Assembly (NCBI GenBank): GCA_965601475.1
Contig: OZ271832.1
Location: 4,030,001-4,094,000 of the forward strand
Reading direction: 5' to 3'
From: JAWPMT01 sp965601475
GTDB taxonomy: Bacteria; Bacteroidota; Bacteroidia; Cytophagales; Cyclobacteriaceae
DNA length: 64,000 nt
A program made the position numbers and the translations under genes. Below the pieces are notes generated by a model. It was not told the origin of the DNA. It worked only from the letters and a program-made list of their open reading frames with translations, and searched no databases. This document shows, in pieces, positions 39,688 to 48,875 of this stretch. Within the stretch, counting starts at the first letter, position 1, and every line of letters begins with the position of its first letter.

Positions 39688-39718
39688 CAGTCGAGTTGAT
39701 TTACCTCAAAAGGGCCAT

Positions 39719-40906
39719 TCAGGCCTCTAAGGCGGCAACTCCGGGCAAAACTTTCCCCTCCATGTACTCCAGCAATGCGCCACCACCGGTAGAAACATAG
39801 GAGACCTTGTCGCCATATCCGAGGTTATTTACCGCCGCGGCAGAATCTCCACCGCCAATGAGCGAAAAGCCTCCCTGCTCTGTTGCAGAGACAACGGCCT
39901 GGGCAATCTCATTGGTGCCTTTAGCAAAATTGCTCATCTCGAATACGCCCATAGGGCCATTCCAAAGAATGGTCTTAGAAGCTGAGATGATGTTGGAGAA
40001 GACCGCAATGGCTTCAGGTCCTATGTCCAGGCCCATCCATCCATCTTTGATGTTGTGATTGTCGGAGGTTTTGTGATCGGCGTCGTTGGCAAACTTGTCG
40101 GCAACGATGGAGTCTTTTGGTAGCTCTAGGTTCACGCCTTTCTCTTTGGCTTTGCTGATCAACGACTTTGCCAAATCGAGCTTGTCCTCCTCGACCAGGG
40201 AATTGCCAACATTTCCTCCTATGGCCTTGAAGAATGTATAGGACATACCTCCACCGATAATGAGATTATCGACATTGTCGAGCAATTTTTCTATGATGAG
40301 AATCTTATCTGAGATTTTAGCACCTCCCATGATTGCTGTGAATGGCCGCTCAGCATTTTCCAGTACTTTTTTCGCATTGGCCAACTCAGCGCTCATTACG
40401 TAACCGCAACATTTGTCATCAAACGATTTTGCGGCAATAGTGGTGGAAGCGTGTGCCCTGTGAGCAGTACCAAATGCATCGTTGACATAGATGGTCCCCA
40501 ATGAGGCCAGCTTCGCAGCAAATTCCTCATCGCCCTTTGTTTCTTGCTTATAGAATCGCACGTTTTCCAATAGAAGCACCTCGCCTCCTTGTAGTTCACC
40601 AGCTTTTGCTGTGGCTTCATCTCCGATACAATCGTTGGCAAACTTCACCTCAACACCTAGTTTTTTTGAAAGGTTGGGAATGATGTGCTTTAGTGAAAAC
40701 TTTTCTTCAGGACCTTCCTTTGGTCTGCCCAGGTGGCTCATCAGGATGGCCGATCCTCCATCGCTGAGTATCTTCTGAATGGTTGGGATAGCAGCTTTGA
40801 TGCGCGTTTCATCCGTTACTTGAAAATCGGCGTTGAGAGGTACATTGAAATCTACTCTGATCAAGGCCTTATGGCCATTGAAATTATAATCATCGATGGT
40901 TTTCAT
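39719..40906 (-). CDS. pgk: Phosphoglycerate kinase
   Basis: Glycolytic enzyme that moves phosphate from 1,3-bisphosphoglycerate to ADP in the cytoplasm. The 395-residue length is normal. Signatures include ALIRVDFNVPL at 14-24, MSHLGRPKEG near 57-66, the conserved NAFGTAHRAHAS segment, WNGPMGVFE and GGGDSAAAV near the C-terminus. Not in an obvious glycolytic operon: the UspA gene is downstream and the Sua5/YwlC-like gene upstream. Confidence 0.97.
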   Translation of the reverse strand: MKTIDDYNFNGHKALIRVDFNVPLNADFQVTDETRIKAAIPTIQKILSDGGSAILMSHLGRPKEGPEEKFSLKHIIPNLSKKLGVEVKFANDCIGDEATAKAGELQGGEVLLLENVRFYKQETKGDEEFAAKLASLGTIYVNDAFGTAHRAHASTTIAAKSFDDKCCGYVMSAELANAKKVLENAERPFTAIMGGAKISDKILIIEKLLDNVDNLIIGGGMSYTFFKAIGGNVGNSLVEEDKLDLAKSLISKAKEKGVNLELPKDSIVADKFANDADHKTSDNHNIKDGWMGLDIGPEAIAVFSNIISASKTILWNGPMGVFEMSNFAKGTNEIAQAVVSATEQGGFSLIGGGDSAAAVNNLGYGDKVSYVSTGGGALLEYMEGKVLPGVAALEA

Positions 40907-40997
40907 ACAAAAAAGGACTTTTAGTTACCAACTCGAAGTTCGAGGCTTTTTACAAGACGGCAAAGCGAATAAAATGAATTCATTTTCAATTTTTGCC

Positions 40998-41954
40998 TTA
41001 TTGTGATTTTGGAGCAGCAGCTCTTCTGAGTCGATCGTTGATAGCGCGACCCAAGCCCTCATTTGGGAACTCCTCAGCAAGGATCACATCCACGTCACTC
41101 TTATCGAGGGACCGTAATACGCCGAACAATCTCGACGCAGCTTCGTCCAGCGACTCCTCTTCGGACAACACAAAGTTGCGGTCTGTGTCGTAGGTTTTTG
41201 AGAAGGAAATAACACCAATCTTCTTTTTCGCATGCTCTTGCAGATGCTGGGTCACATTCCCAAGCAGGAGCTTCTTCCCGGGAGCATAGTGGGATTTGAG
41301 CATGCCAGGGGCCACCGGATTGGAACTTTGATTGAGCTCCAGGGCTACTTCACCGACTATGGACTCAATACTTTCTATAGCCAATCCCCCTAATCGGTGA
41401 ATTTTGACTAGCTCGCCATCCATGCCGGCGATGGTTGATTCGATACCCACTTCCGTCGATCCGCCATCAAGAATGTAAGGGATTTTTTCTCCGAGTTGGT
41501 CTTTTACATGCTGTGCAGTAGTCGGTGATACATATCCAAAGGGATTGGCACTTGGAGCAGCAAGGGGAAAATCAACCGCCCTCAGCAGCTTTTGCGCAAG
41601 GGGGTGGGCAGGAACCCTGATGGCTATCAAATCAGATCCGGAAGTAAGCAAATCAGTAACGATTTTTTGCTTGGGTAGGAGCAGGGTGAGTGGGCCTGGC
41701 CAGAATTGCTCCGCCAATCTCAATAGTGGTGCAGGGATATCTTGCGCCAACCTTCCGGCAGCCCTGAGGTCGGATACATGCGCGATCAAGGGGTCGAACA
41801 TTGGCCTGTTCTTCACCTTAAAGATTTTCAGAATGGCCTCCGCGCTGAGTGCGTTACCTGCAAGCCCATACACGGTTTCTGTGGGTATCCCTACAACCTC
41901 ATTTTTATTGAGCAATTGCGCCGCCCTAGCTATATCGTGTCCAATCTGAGCCAT
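40998..41954 (-). CDS. L-threonylcarbamoyladenylate synthase, Sua5/YwlC type
   Basis: Makes threonylcarbamoyl-AMP from threonine, bicarbonate and ATP for t6A37 modification of ANN-decoding tRNAs. The 318-residue protein has the YrdC/TsaC catalytic domain (1-~200) with GIPTETVYGLAGNA at 22-35, KNRPMFDPL and SANPFGYVSPT, plus a C-terminal Sua5 domain (from ~PVAPGMLKSHYAP). This two-domain form fits Sua5/YwlC and not the short TsaC. It lies upstream of pgk with a 91-bp gap. Confidence 0.93.
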   Translation of the reverse strand: MAQIGHDIARAAQLLNKNEVVGIPTETVYGLAGNALSAEAILKIFKVKNRPMFDPLIAHVSDLRAAGRLAQDIPAPLLRLAEQFWPGPLTLLLPKQKIVTDLLTSGSDLIAIRVPAHPLAQKLLRAVDFPLAAPSANPFGYVSPTTAQHVKDQLGEKIPYILDGGSTEVGIESTIAGMDGELVKIHRLGGLAIESIESIVGEVALELNQSSNPVAPGMLKSHYAPGKKLLLGNVTQHLQEHAKKKIGVISFSKTYDTDRNFVLSEEESLDEAASRLFGVLRSLDKSDVDVILAEEFPNEGLGRAINDRLRRAAAPKSQ

Positions 41955-42029
41955 AAAGCAGGCGCAATTATCGTCAATATTTGGGTGTCACCGATTACTT
42001 TTACCAGTATCACTTAATCCAAAAATGCA

Positions 42030-42188
42030 ATGACGAATAGTACAAGAAACATTCTGAGGGTCCTGTCTATCATTTTGGTCCTGTTGATGGTGCTCATGGA
42101 ATTGGGCCTGATTCCGGATGTGGAGTTTTATCGTTTTTGGCTCATGGTCATTGCCTACGGCTTGCTGCTGTTCACGCTCAAACGTTGA
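42030..42188 (+). CDS. Small two-helix membrane protein (52 residues)
   Basis: ATG 42030 to TGA 42186-42188. The sequence MTNSTRNILRVLSIILVLLM begins with a basic N-terminus, then a first membrane helix, a short loop with a Pro (LIPDVEF) and a second helix (WLMVIAYGLLLFTL), ending in KR. The pattern resembles small inner-membrane proteins seen in many Bacteroidota. It is the only plus-strand gene in this stretch, divergent from the Sua5/YwlC-like gene, with 75 bp between starts. Its last 11 bp overlap the end of the CAT-like gene. Confidence 0.62.
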   Translation: MTNSTRNILRVLSIILVLLMVLMELGLIPDVEFYRFWLMVIAYGLLLFTLKR

Positions 42189-42819
42189 TTACTTCTTCAA
42201 TCCTGTCAGCAAATTCTTCATATTTCATAAAGAACTTGCCGATATCGATGCCGTCTGCCAATGCATGATGTACAGCCACGGCAATTGGCATCAGAAGCCT
42301 GTTGCCTTCCTCGGTGAGCTTTCCGAAGACCAACTTGGGCGTCGAATCTCCTGCTCCCAGGCGCTTGGCATGTTCGAAACTTGTAAATGAAACCCATGGT
42401 ATTACTGAGGCATGCACCAGGTCGTCCCGATGAAATTGCGGATCCAATACAGGGTTTTCCTTTAGATCAGCCAGTGCTTTTGATGCTCCATTGTAGTAAT
42501 TGCTGAAATCGGCATGGTAGTCGTAGTAGGCATAGGAGAAGGTCTCATCGTCATTGAGCACTGCGCAACTCCCATGCACGACATCATGAACAATCACTTT
42601 GTCCTCCCTGATGCGATAACGAAATGCCTTCACCTCGTTGATGGCCTTCAGGGCCAGGTAGTAGTAAGTGAGAAAGAAAGATAGGCCAAGGTTTTTGGAG
42701 TGTTCTTTGACTTTCGATACATCAACATTGGCTGTAATATTGAAAAAGGGCTGTGTAAAGTGGAGGAAGTTGTGAAAGTGGTTCTTACGATTCCACGATT
42801 CAATGTCCAACTCCGTCAT
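42178..42819 (-). CDS. Chloramphenicol acetyltransferase-like acyltransferase
   Basis: A 213-residue CAT-fold enzyme. The catalytic motif HHALADG is at 184-190, with the general base His185 and the structural Asp189. The N-terminus (WNRKNHFHNFLHFTQPFFNITANVD) and overall length fit type-A CAT. Many chromosomal Bacteroidota proteins of this family have no known role in drug resistance. It is the last gene of a three-gene operon, 2 nt after the secreted small protein. Acceptor unknown. Confidence 0.87.
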   Translation of the reverse strand: MTELDIESWNRKNHFHNFLHFTQPFFNITANVDVSKVKEHSKNLGLSFFLTYYYLALKAINEVKAFRYRIREDKVIVHDVVHGSCAVLNDDETFSYAYYDYHADFSNYYNGASKALADLKENPVLDPQFHRDDLVHASVIPWVSFTSFEHAKRLGAGDSTPKLVFGKLTEEGNRLLMPIAVAVHHALADGIDIGKFFMKYEEFADRIEEVINV

Positions 42820-42821
42820 GA

Positions 42822-43187
42822 TTACTCGATTACAACATTCACCTTGTTGACCCTTCCTTCTCTCAGTTGGCCGGTTTGCGATCCTCTTCCGTCGTTGCTC
42901 TGATCACCCTTGCGCACATCCAGGTAGTAGGTGATAGGCTCTAGTTTTTTGAAAACCGTCTTACCCTTTTTTCCGGAAACTGCGGTTTGCAGCGCGTTCT
43001 TACTATTGATGTAGTCATCTTCGGTGGCAAAGAGCGTTACAGTGGCCCCTTCAACGAAATTGCCGGTACCGTCAATGACGGTGACACTCAGTTTAGTGGG
43101 TAAAATCTGCTGCTCGGCAGATTCAAAACTCATGGAGCTTATTACTACGAGTGTGAACAGTATAATCGGTAGATTTTTTGATTTCAT
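42822..43187 (-). CDS. Secreted small protein with an Ig/transthyretin-like fold
   Basis: A 121-residue protein with an N-terminal signal sequence (LPIILFTLVVISSM) and a single beta-domain: LSVTVIDGTGNFVEGATVTLF, a KGKTVFKKLEP segment and YYLDVRKG. The pattern resembles CarboxypepD-regulatory/prealbumin-like domains (turn, VxGA, ExxxY). Basic tail with GQLREGRVNKVNVVIE. Role unknown. It sits between two genes with gaps of 2 and 6 nt. Confidence 0.65.
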   Translation of the reverse strand: MKSKNLPIILFTLVVISSMSFESAEQQILPTKLSVTVIDGTGNFVEGATVTLFATEDDYINSKNALQTAVSGKKGKTVFKKLEPITYYLDVRKGDQSNDGRGSQTGQLREGRVNKVNVVIE

Positions 43188-43193
43188 GATGGA

Positions 43194-43778
43194 CTAATAT
43201 TCGAATAGATGATTCAGTAAATCTTCAAACGGTTTTGGCGGATGGTAGTTCCTGTCTCGATAGCTGTTGACCTGAAGTTTGAATTGTCGAGGTGTGTTTC
43301 CTACGATCTGTGTTTCCATTAGGATATTGCCAAACTGCTGATCTATTGGTGTTTCGAAGTTTGTTTTGGGTTTCAGATATCTCCGCTCTGTAGTGATGAT
43401 CTGATCTTCTTTCTCAGCAATCCTGACGTCAGCGTTGGACTTCTTGTAGTTGAAATTCCTGAGTATGTCTTCGGCCAGGTAGTCCAACAGAAAGCTGAAT
43501 TCGGAAGCATGGAAGAAAGAACTGAAGTCTATGGCTATCCCATTGGAAGTTCCGGCGTTGAGCAAGTATACGTAAGGCTCCTGGGGTAAGTCTCTCTCCT
43601 TTAGAACAATGGAAGTCCGAATCTGGGCCCGTATTGTTTCCATCCGGTCGCCGCTCGACCAAAGGTGAAAATCATGCATGTATCTGTCTCCTCGTTTCAG
43701 GAGGTGATGTTCTTCTACAGAGGGGCTTTCATTTGCGTCACCGAAAAGCCGATCATACACTTTATCAAAAAAAGACAT
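43194..43778 (-). CDS. Hypothetical cytoplasmic protein
   Basis: A 194-residue protein that I do not recognise. It is soluble, begins MSFFDKVYDRLFGD, is rich in aromatic and charged residues, and has a beta-rich second half (QFGNILMETQIVGNTPRQFKL). It heads the operon with the transthyretin-like protein and the CAT-like enzyme, so the three probably share a role. No signal peptide or membrane segment is present. Confidence 0.65.
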   Translation of the reverse strand: MSFFDKVYDRLFGDANESPSVEEHHLLKRGDRYMHDFHLWSSGDRMETIRAQIRTSIVLKERDLPQEPYVYLLNAGTSNGIAIDFSSFFHASEFSFLLDYLAEDILRNFNYKKSNADVRIAEKEDQIITTERRYLKPKTNFETPIDQQFGNILMETQIVGNTPRQFKLQVNSYRDRNYHPPKPFEDLLNHLFEY

Positions 43779-43858
43779 ACTGAGCTTATTTGCTGATTAA
43801 CGATGGTCCTGATAAAGGAACCTCTTTTGGTGACAAAATGATTGGCCGCAAAGTGAAA

Positions 43859-46800
43859 TCACCTCAGAAGTGTGACAGATCCGTATTGTTCGATGGTGCC
43901 AAGCTCCGGCTCATCAACACTCGTAAATTTCATGACCAGAGCGTAGGTCCCTTCTGGTAGCAGCTTACTACGGAATTCACCATTCCAAGTGAAATCGAAA
44001 TTATTCGAGTAAAACACCAATTCCCCCCACCTGGAGTAAATGAAAATTTCAAAGTTGTCTACGAAATTGTTGGGAAACACAAAGAAGAGCTCATTCTCAT
44101 CATTGCCATTGGGGCTGAAGGCATTCGGAGCCCGCACACGGGGCATGCAGTCGATATCAATTGGTCTGGATCTCGCTTCGCATCCTATCGTGGGGTCTAT
44201 GATACGCACCTGATAGGTTCCTTCCTCATTTACGTTCAGGGTTCTGGTCTCTGGCAACTCACCGGGATCGCCATTGAGCGTCCACCTGTAGTTGAAAGGT
44301 CCTGAGAAGAGGCTATCAACGGAGGCAGTCAACAGCACCTCTCCAACGCACAGATCTCCCTCTGTCAAAATCTCCACATCGGGAACCGGATTGATATTCA
44401 CCTGAATTGCTTCTGTTCTGGGACAAAGATCAGTTCCGGTCGCGGTGACGGTGTATGTGCCAGGAAGGGAAATGTCTACGCTCTCCCCAATCCCTATGAT
44501 TTCATCATCAGCATCACGCCATGTATATACGGCAATGCCGTTGGTGCCTGGTGTGATTTCTCCCTGGTCCCTGCCACCACAGAGCTCCTGAATGGGCTCA
44601 AAGGTGAAGTTGGACCGTGGAAATGCCTCGCCCAGTGTCACAGAATCTATCTGGACACATTGCTGACCCCCCACTTCGATTACCTCAACGATGTAAATAC
44701 CAGTATCAAGGTCCAGAAAGGATTGGAGTGGGACCGACGCCGCACTTATGGATTGGATGAGATTCCCTTCATCATCTGTGATGTTTACGTCCACCGTCGC
44801 GGGGGCCAGTCCTGAAAATTCCACAGATAGGTCGCCGTTGCTTCCGCAGTCGGGTATAGCAGTGAGCTGGAGATCAAATGGCGCATTGTCTTCGATCAGC
44901 ACAGGTATGGTGGTGACACAGCCGCTCACAATATCCTGAATGTCGATAAAATAGGAGCCACCTCGCAAACCCGTAAATGAGGGGGGAATGCCGGGGCCGT
45001 CAAAGGTTGCACCTGGCCTTGATGCGGGGCCCCTTAGGCTATATGCAAAGCTACCATTGGAGTCAATTCTAAAATCGATTACGCCATCTGAAGCGCCACA
45101 GCTCGTAGGAGGTGTCGGCGTGGCGGAACCCACGGGTCCGCTTAGTACCGTGATGGTGGCGGTATCTGCAGCAATACACCCTGAGACTTCCTCAATGTAC
45201 TCCAGCGAATACGCATAGACACCGGGGACACTCGTATCTATAGGCTGAAATCTTGAGTTGCTGGTAGCTGTTCCGTCAATGCTCCAGTTGAATGTGCCTA
45301 CAGCTCTTTGCGCATCGAGGTCAGGCACCACTTCGTCCTGGCACACGGCTTGGTCCGCCAGGGTGACTTCGACGGCGGCACCCACAAAGACATCTGAGGT
45401 GTCTGAAGGACATCCTTGGGCGTTGACAAGAAAAACGGAGAGGTTTGCTGGTTCCGATACAGTAATTGTCCTGGTAGTGTCACCTGTAGACCAACGGTAG
45501 AAAAGATCGGGGTCGTCCTGAGGCCAGGCTTCCAAGACAGCCCCTCCGTTGCATATTGCCGCGTTGTCAGGTACCGTGGGACCTTGAGGGATGGTAAAGA
45601 CTTCAATGTCCGCCGTGAATAAGGAATCAAATCCACACCGATTGAATATCCGCAACGTAATGGTGTGGATGCCTGTCGTACTATAGGTTACCTGAATGGA
45701 ATCTCCTACGCCGGCCTGCGGACTTGCAAATTCGTCGAACGTCCATTCAAATTCATCGATGTCGCTGGTACCCGTGGCCACCAAATCCAGTGGTTGGCCC
45801 AGACATGCCGAGGGCGCAGTGAATCCGGGGGTTTGAGCCGGATCACTAACGGTCTGGGTGAAATTAGGAAGGCCGAGCCTGCTAATGCGACCGCCCAGGT
45901 CCACGCCAGTGGTATTGAAGGAAGCGCCGGCATCATCGCCCGTGGGAGCATCGATACTCAAGACGGTAGGGCTGTTGTCCACAGCCAGATAAATCACACC
46001 ATTGGGGCCACGTTGCAGGGCACCATAGTTTGAGCCACCGGCATAGCCATCAAATTTCGTGGCTTCGATTTCCGAGACTGCGTTGTCGCTGTCTACACTG
46101 TCCAGGTCATATTGGATAAGTTTGGAAGCATTGGCTGATGTGGTCAGGTACATGCGGTTGCCGTCTCCGGAAAACTCAAGACCGTAGAGGGGTGTGTTTG
46201 CCGGTTCGTCCACGTCGATGGTTCTGGGATTGGAAAAGACCCCGCTGGTATTCTCAAAGTCAAGAATGTCGACGAGATTGTCGCCAGGGACGGTATTGGC
46301 CGCTCGATTGATGCCAGGTTGAAATCGCAGGTAGCCGGTAGCCTGAGGTTCTTCCAATACATTTAGTATAGTACCCAGTGGTGTGTGGACCGGGGAACTG
46401 ATGCCGGAGTTCCCGACAAAATTGGCGCGGTAATCATTGTTGCCGTACTCATGCGTCAGAAGCCAGGCTGGTGCGCCAAAGGTAGATGCGGTGACTTTCT
46501 CCGTACTGTTATTCATCAATGGTACGCCCTTAACAACCACAGATCCTCTTGCGGTATCATCCTTGATGTCCACAATACTGAGCAATAATTTATAGTCGAA
46601 ATCCCCATACACTTCTTCTGTGGAGAAGACATAGAAAAGGGTCTCATCGTCTGGGAATGGCAAGATAAGTGCCGCTTGTGCAGCGGTGCTGTCCCCGTTG
46701 ATGCTATCGCCATTGACCATCACCTGGTGGTTTTTGTTCCAAATCGTACGACCGTTAGTATAGAACAGCAATGCTCCGTCGGTATCCGATATGGTAGCAC

Positions 46801-48640
46801 AACCTTCAGGTGAATCCATCATATTGGCATCCACGAGCGCTGCAGGCGGGTTGAAATTGAAATCCAGCCCAGCCATTTCTCCGAAATACCATTGGTTAGA
46901 GAGATTTCTTTGGACTCCATATTCTGTAACCTGAATCGCGTCAAAACCTGTACAACCATTTGCAGCGGTCACTTCCACCCAGTAGGTACCTGTGGTATCC
47001 ACCTCTATGGTTTGGGTAGTCTCACCAGTACTCCACGTAAAGGAGACTCCGCCCTGACCGGCGTCCAGCGTTAGCGTTTCGTCAACGCAAATCGTTGTGT
47101 CATTTCCAAGGTCCACCATCAGCGAATTGGGAAAAATTTCAACCAGCTGGCTGGCCGTTGAGAATCGATCATTAAGACCTACCGTCAGTGATACAACGTA
47201 ACCTCCTGAATTAGCATAGGTATGGACGGGTATCTGGTTGGTCGAGAAGTTGCCATCGCCAAAATCCCACAAATAGCTGGTCGGGAGGGTGTCTGTAAAC
47301 GGGATGAACTTGGTGGTTTGTTCGGTGCAAAGGTCAAAGGCACCGAATGCAACGTTGCCAAATTCGACAAAATTTGGAGGGGCAAAAGCCGGGAACTGCC
47401 GCCCTTGAAAATCTGCAGCCAGTGCGATGGGTTCATATCCTACGGAGTCGGAGACGATTACATCAAATGTTGTGGAGTCGGGACTGGTAAATACCAGCGA
47501 GTCCATTCGGAAAATGTCGAGTCGACCTAATTGAAAGGGACCGTTCTGCACTTCTTGATATAGGTGCAAAATGTTGTTGTCCAAGCCTCGCTTCAGGCCA
47601 TAGCTTCGAAATACCGGGTTGGGCAGCACAGCCGTTGGCGCAGCCCCGCTGTCCAGGTTGAATTGGTACACATTGGCCTCGGTTCCACTGGTCCCAAATC
47701 TTGAAATGAATAGGTTCTTGCCACTTTCCGACCACTCAATATCATATATAGATTCACCCTGACCATCGTCAAATCCTGTGCGACGCAGCTGCCTTTCGAA
47801 GGAGAGCTCTCCGGTGGCTTGGTTGAAATTGAGAATGGCCACATTTCTGTTGGGGGTTTTTGGCGCTATGGCCAACCACGACGAATCCGGATTGAATGCA
47901 AATTGAGAAACCTCTGTCCCGGGGTAGTTGTTGGAGGTGACATCGAAAACGCGGGTACTGTCTATGCCCGAGGAATTGATTGCTGTCACGCGAAATTCCA
48001 GTGTATTTCTGTTTTGTGTGATCAGCCAATAGCTATTTCCAGCACCTGTTTCCAGTATGATCATACCATCGGAAGGGTCACTCAACCCGGTACTGTTATT
48101 GGCACTTATCATACGGCCAAAGCTGAAATTGGAATTCGTGGAATTTCCTCTTCTATTCCCGTTAATTTCCGCGTACTGGATTTCATTCACACCTGAGGAA
48201 CCGGAATTGGTGAAAACAAAGTACTGATTGAGCACTCCGGGATTGGGGACCACGACAGCGGCCTGGTTGATCGAAGAATCACCATTCAAAGTTGTGGCAC
48301 CAGTGATGAGCTGGTGTGATTGATCAAACACCTGTACCCCGTCGGAATAGAACAGTAGATTGCCCGTGAACTGGTCACTGATGACTCCGGAACCACCGGA
48401 GCCAAAGGCCGTAGCTTGTCGCTCCTCGAGATAGATTTCGCGACCGTTTTTGTCGTAGACGAAGTTGCTGGAAGAATTGCCAAAGAAATATTGGGTATCC
48501 AGAATGCGCTGACCTATCGCTGGGTTCAGTATGGCCATAAGGAGGCCCATCAAGAGGAATTTATAACTTAGAAAAGAAGCAGCCGTCAGCCCCAGTTCAT
48601 TGTACTTCGGTGTGCACTTCTTCGCCAATATCTCTAACAT
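43859..48640 (-). CDS. Large cell-surface protein with PKD domains and type B type IX sorting domain
   Basis: About 1593 residues. A hydrophobic signal (FLLMGLLMAILNPAIGQ) lies 30 residues after ATG 48640; a TTG at 48673 is also possible. Two long beta-propeller-like halves (~50-430 and ~590-980) each open with a RILDTQYFFGN/QWYFGEMAGLDFN-type segment. PKD-type modules follow (WDFGDGNFSTNQIPVHTY; WTFDEFASPQAGVGDSI), then Ig-like beta-domains. The C-terminus contains FSPNGNDENE, the CHU_C/type B sorting signal for type IX export. Function is likely surface adhesion or gliding (inference). It is divergent from the PorP/SprF gene, which would support export of this kind of cargo. Confidence 0.87.
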   Translation of the reverse strand: MLEILAKKCTPKYNELGLTAASFLSYKFLLMGLLMAILNPAIGQRILDTQYFFGNSSSNFVYDKNGREIYLEERQATAFGSGGSGVISDQFTGNLLFYSDGVQVFDQSHQLITGATTLNGDSSINQAAVVVPNPGVLNQYFVFTNSGSSGVNEIQYAEINGNRRGNSTNSNFSFGRMISANNSTGLSDPSDGMIILETGAGNSYWLITQNRNTLEFRVTAINSSGIDSTRVFDVTSNNYPGTEVSQFAFNPDSSWLAIAPKTPNRNVAILNFNQATGELSFERQLRRTGFDDGQGESIYDIEWSESGKNLFISRFGTSGTEANVYQFNLDSGAAPTAVLPNPVFRSYGLKRGLDNNILHLYQEVQNGPFQLGRLDIFRMDSLVFTSPDSTTFDVIVSDSVGYEPIALAADFQGRQFPAFAPPNFVEFGNVAFGAFDLCTEQTTKFIPFTDTLPTSYLWDFGDGNFSTNQIPVHTYANSGGYVVSLTVGLNDRFSTASQLVEIFPNSLMVDLGNDTTICVDETLTLDAGQGGVSFTWSTGETTQTIEVDTTGTYWVEVTAANGCTGFDAIQVTEYGVQRNLSNQWYFGEMAGLDFNFNPPAALVDANMMDSPEGCATISDTDGALLFYTNGRTIWNKNHQVMVNGDSINGDSTAAQAALILPFPDDETLFYVFSTEEVYGDFDYKLLLSIVDIKDDTARGSVVVKGVPLMNNSTEKVTASTFGAPAWLLTHEYGNNDYRANFVGNSGISSPVHTPLGTILNVLEEPQATGYLRFQPGINRAANTVPGDNLVDILDFENTSGVFSNPRTIDVDEPANTPLYGLEFSGDGNRMYLTTSANASKLIQYDLDSVDSDNAVSEIEATKFDGYAGGSNYGALQRGPNGVIYLAVDNSPTVLSIDAPTGDDAGASFNTTGVDLGGRISRLGLPNFTQTVSDPAQTPGFTAPSACLGQPLDLVATGTSDIDEFEWTFDEFASPQAGVGDSIQVTYSTTGIHTITLRIFNRCGFDSLFTADIEVFTIPQGPTVPDNAAICNGGAVLEAWPQDDPDLFYRWSTGDTTRTITVSEPANLSVFLVNAQGCPSDTSDVFVGAAVEVTLADQAVCQDEVVPDLDAQRAVGTFNWSIDGTATSNSRFQPIDTSVPGVYAYSLEYIEEVSGCIAADTATITVLSGPVGSATPTPPTSCGASDGVIDFRIDSNGSFAYSLRGPASRPGATFDGPGIPPSFTGLRGGSYFIDIQDIVSGCVTTIPVLIEDNAPFDLQLTAIPDCGSNGDLSVEFSGLAPATVDVNITDDEGNLIQSISAASVPLQSFLDLDTGIYIVEVIEVGGQQCVQIDSVTLGEAFPRSNFTFEPIQELCGGRDQGEITPGTNGIAVYTWRDADDEIIGIGESVDISLPGTYTVTATGTDLCPRTEAIQVNINPVPDVEILTEGDLCVGEVLLTASVDSLFSGPFNYRWTLNGDPGELPETRTLNVNEEGTYQVRIIDPTIGCEARSRPIDIDCMPRVRAPNAFSPNGNDENELFFVFPNNFVDNFEIFIYSRWGELVFYSNNFDFTWNGEFRSKLLPEGTYALVMKFTSVDEPELGTIEQYGSVTLLR

Positions 48641-48875
48641 CAATTCAAATTCTTTACGCAAGAGCGAATACAATTAAAATACAAACGAATGGTTTCTCGT
48701 TACATTATTCAACAACCCAGACAAACCCTATCACTAGTCGGACCGGTGCTAAAATATCAAAAAACAGGCGCGAATTTTGATCAATAGCTGGTATTTAAAT
48801 CTTATTGCATAAGTGTTTAGTTTCTTTGTGTGTTTAGTGAAAAACATCAATGTTTGCCAGATTGTAAACGGGAGT

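Noticed and set aside
42178..42819. Chloramphenicol resistance gene
   Set aside because: The CAT fold is clear, but it sits in a chromosomal operon with no mobile or resistance context, so a resistance role is not supported.
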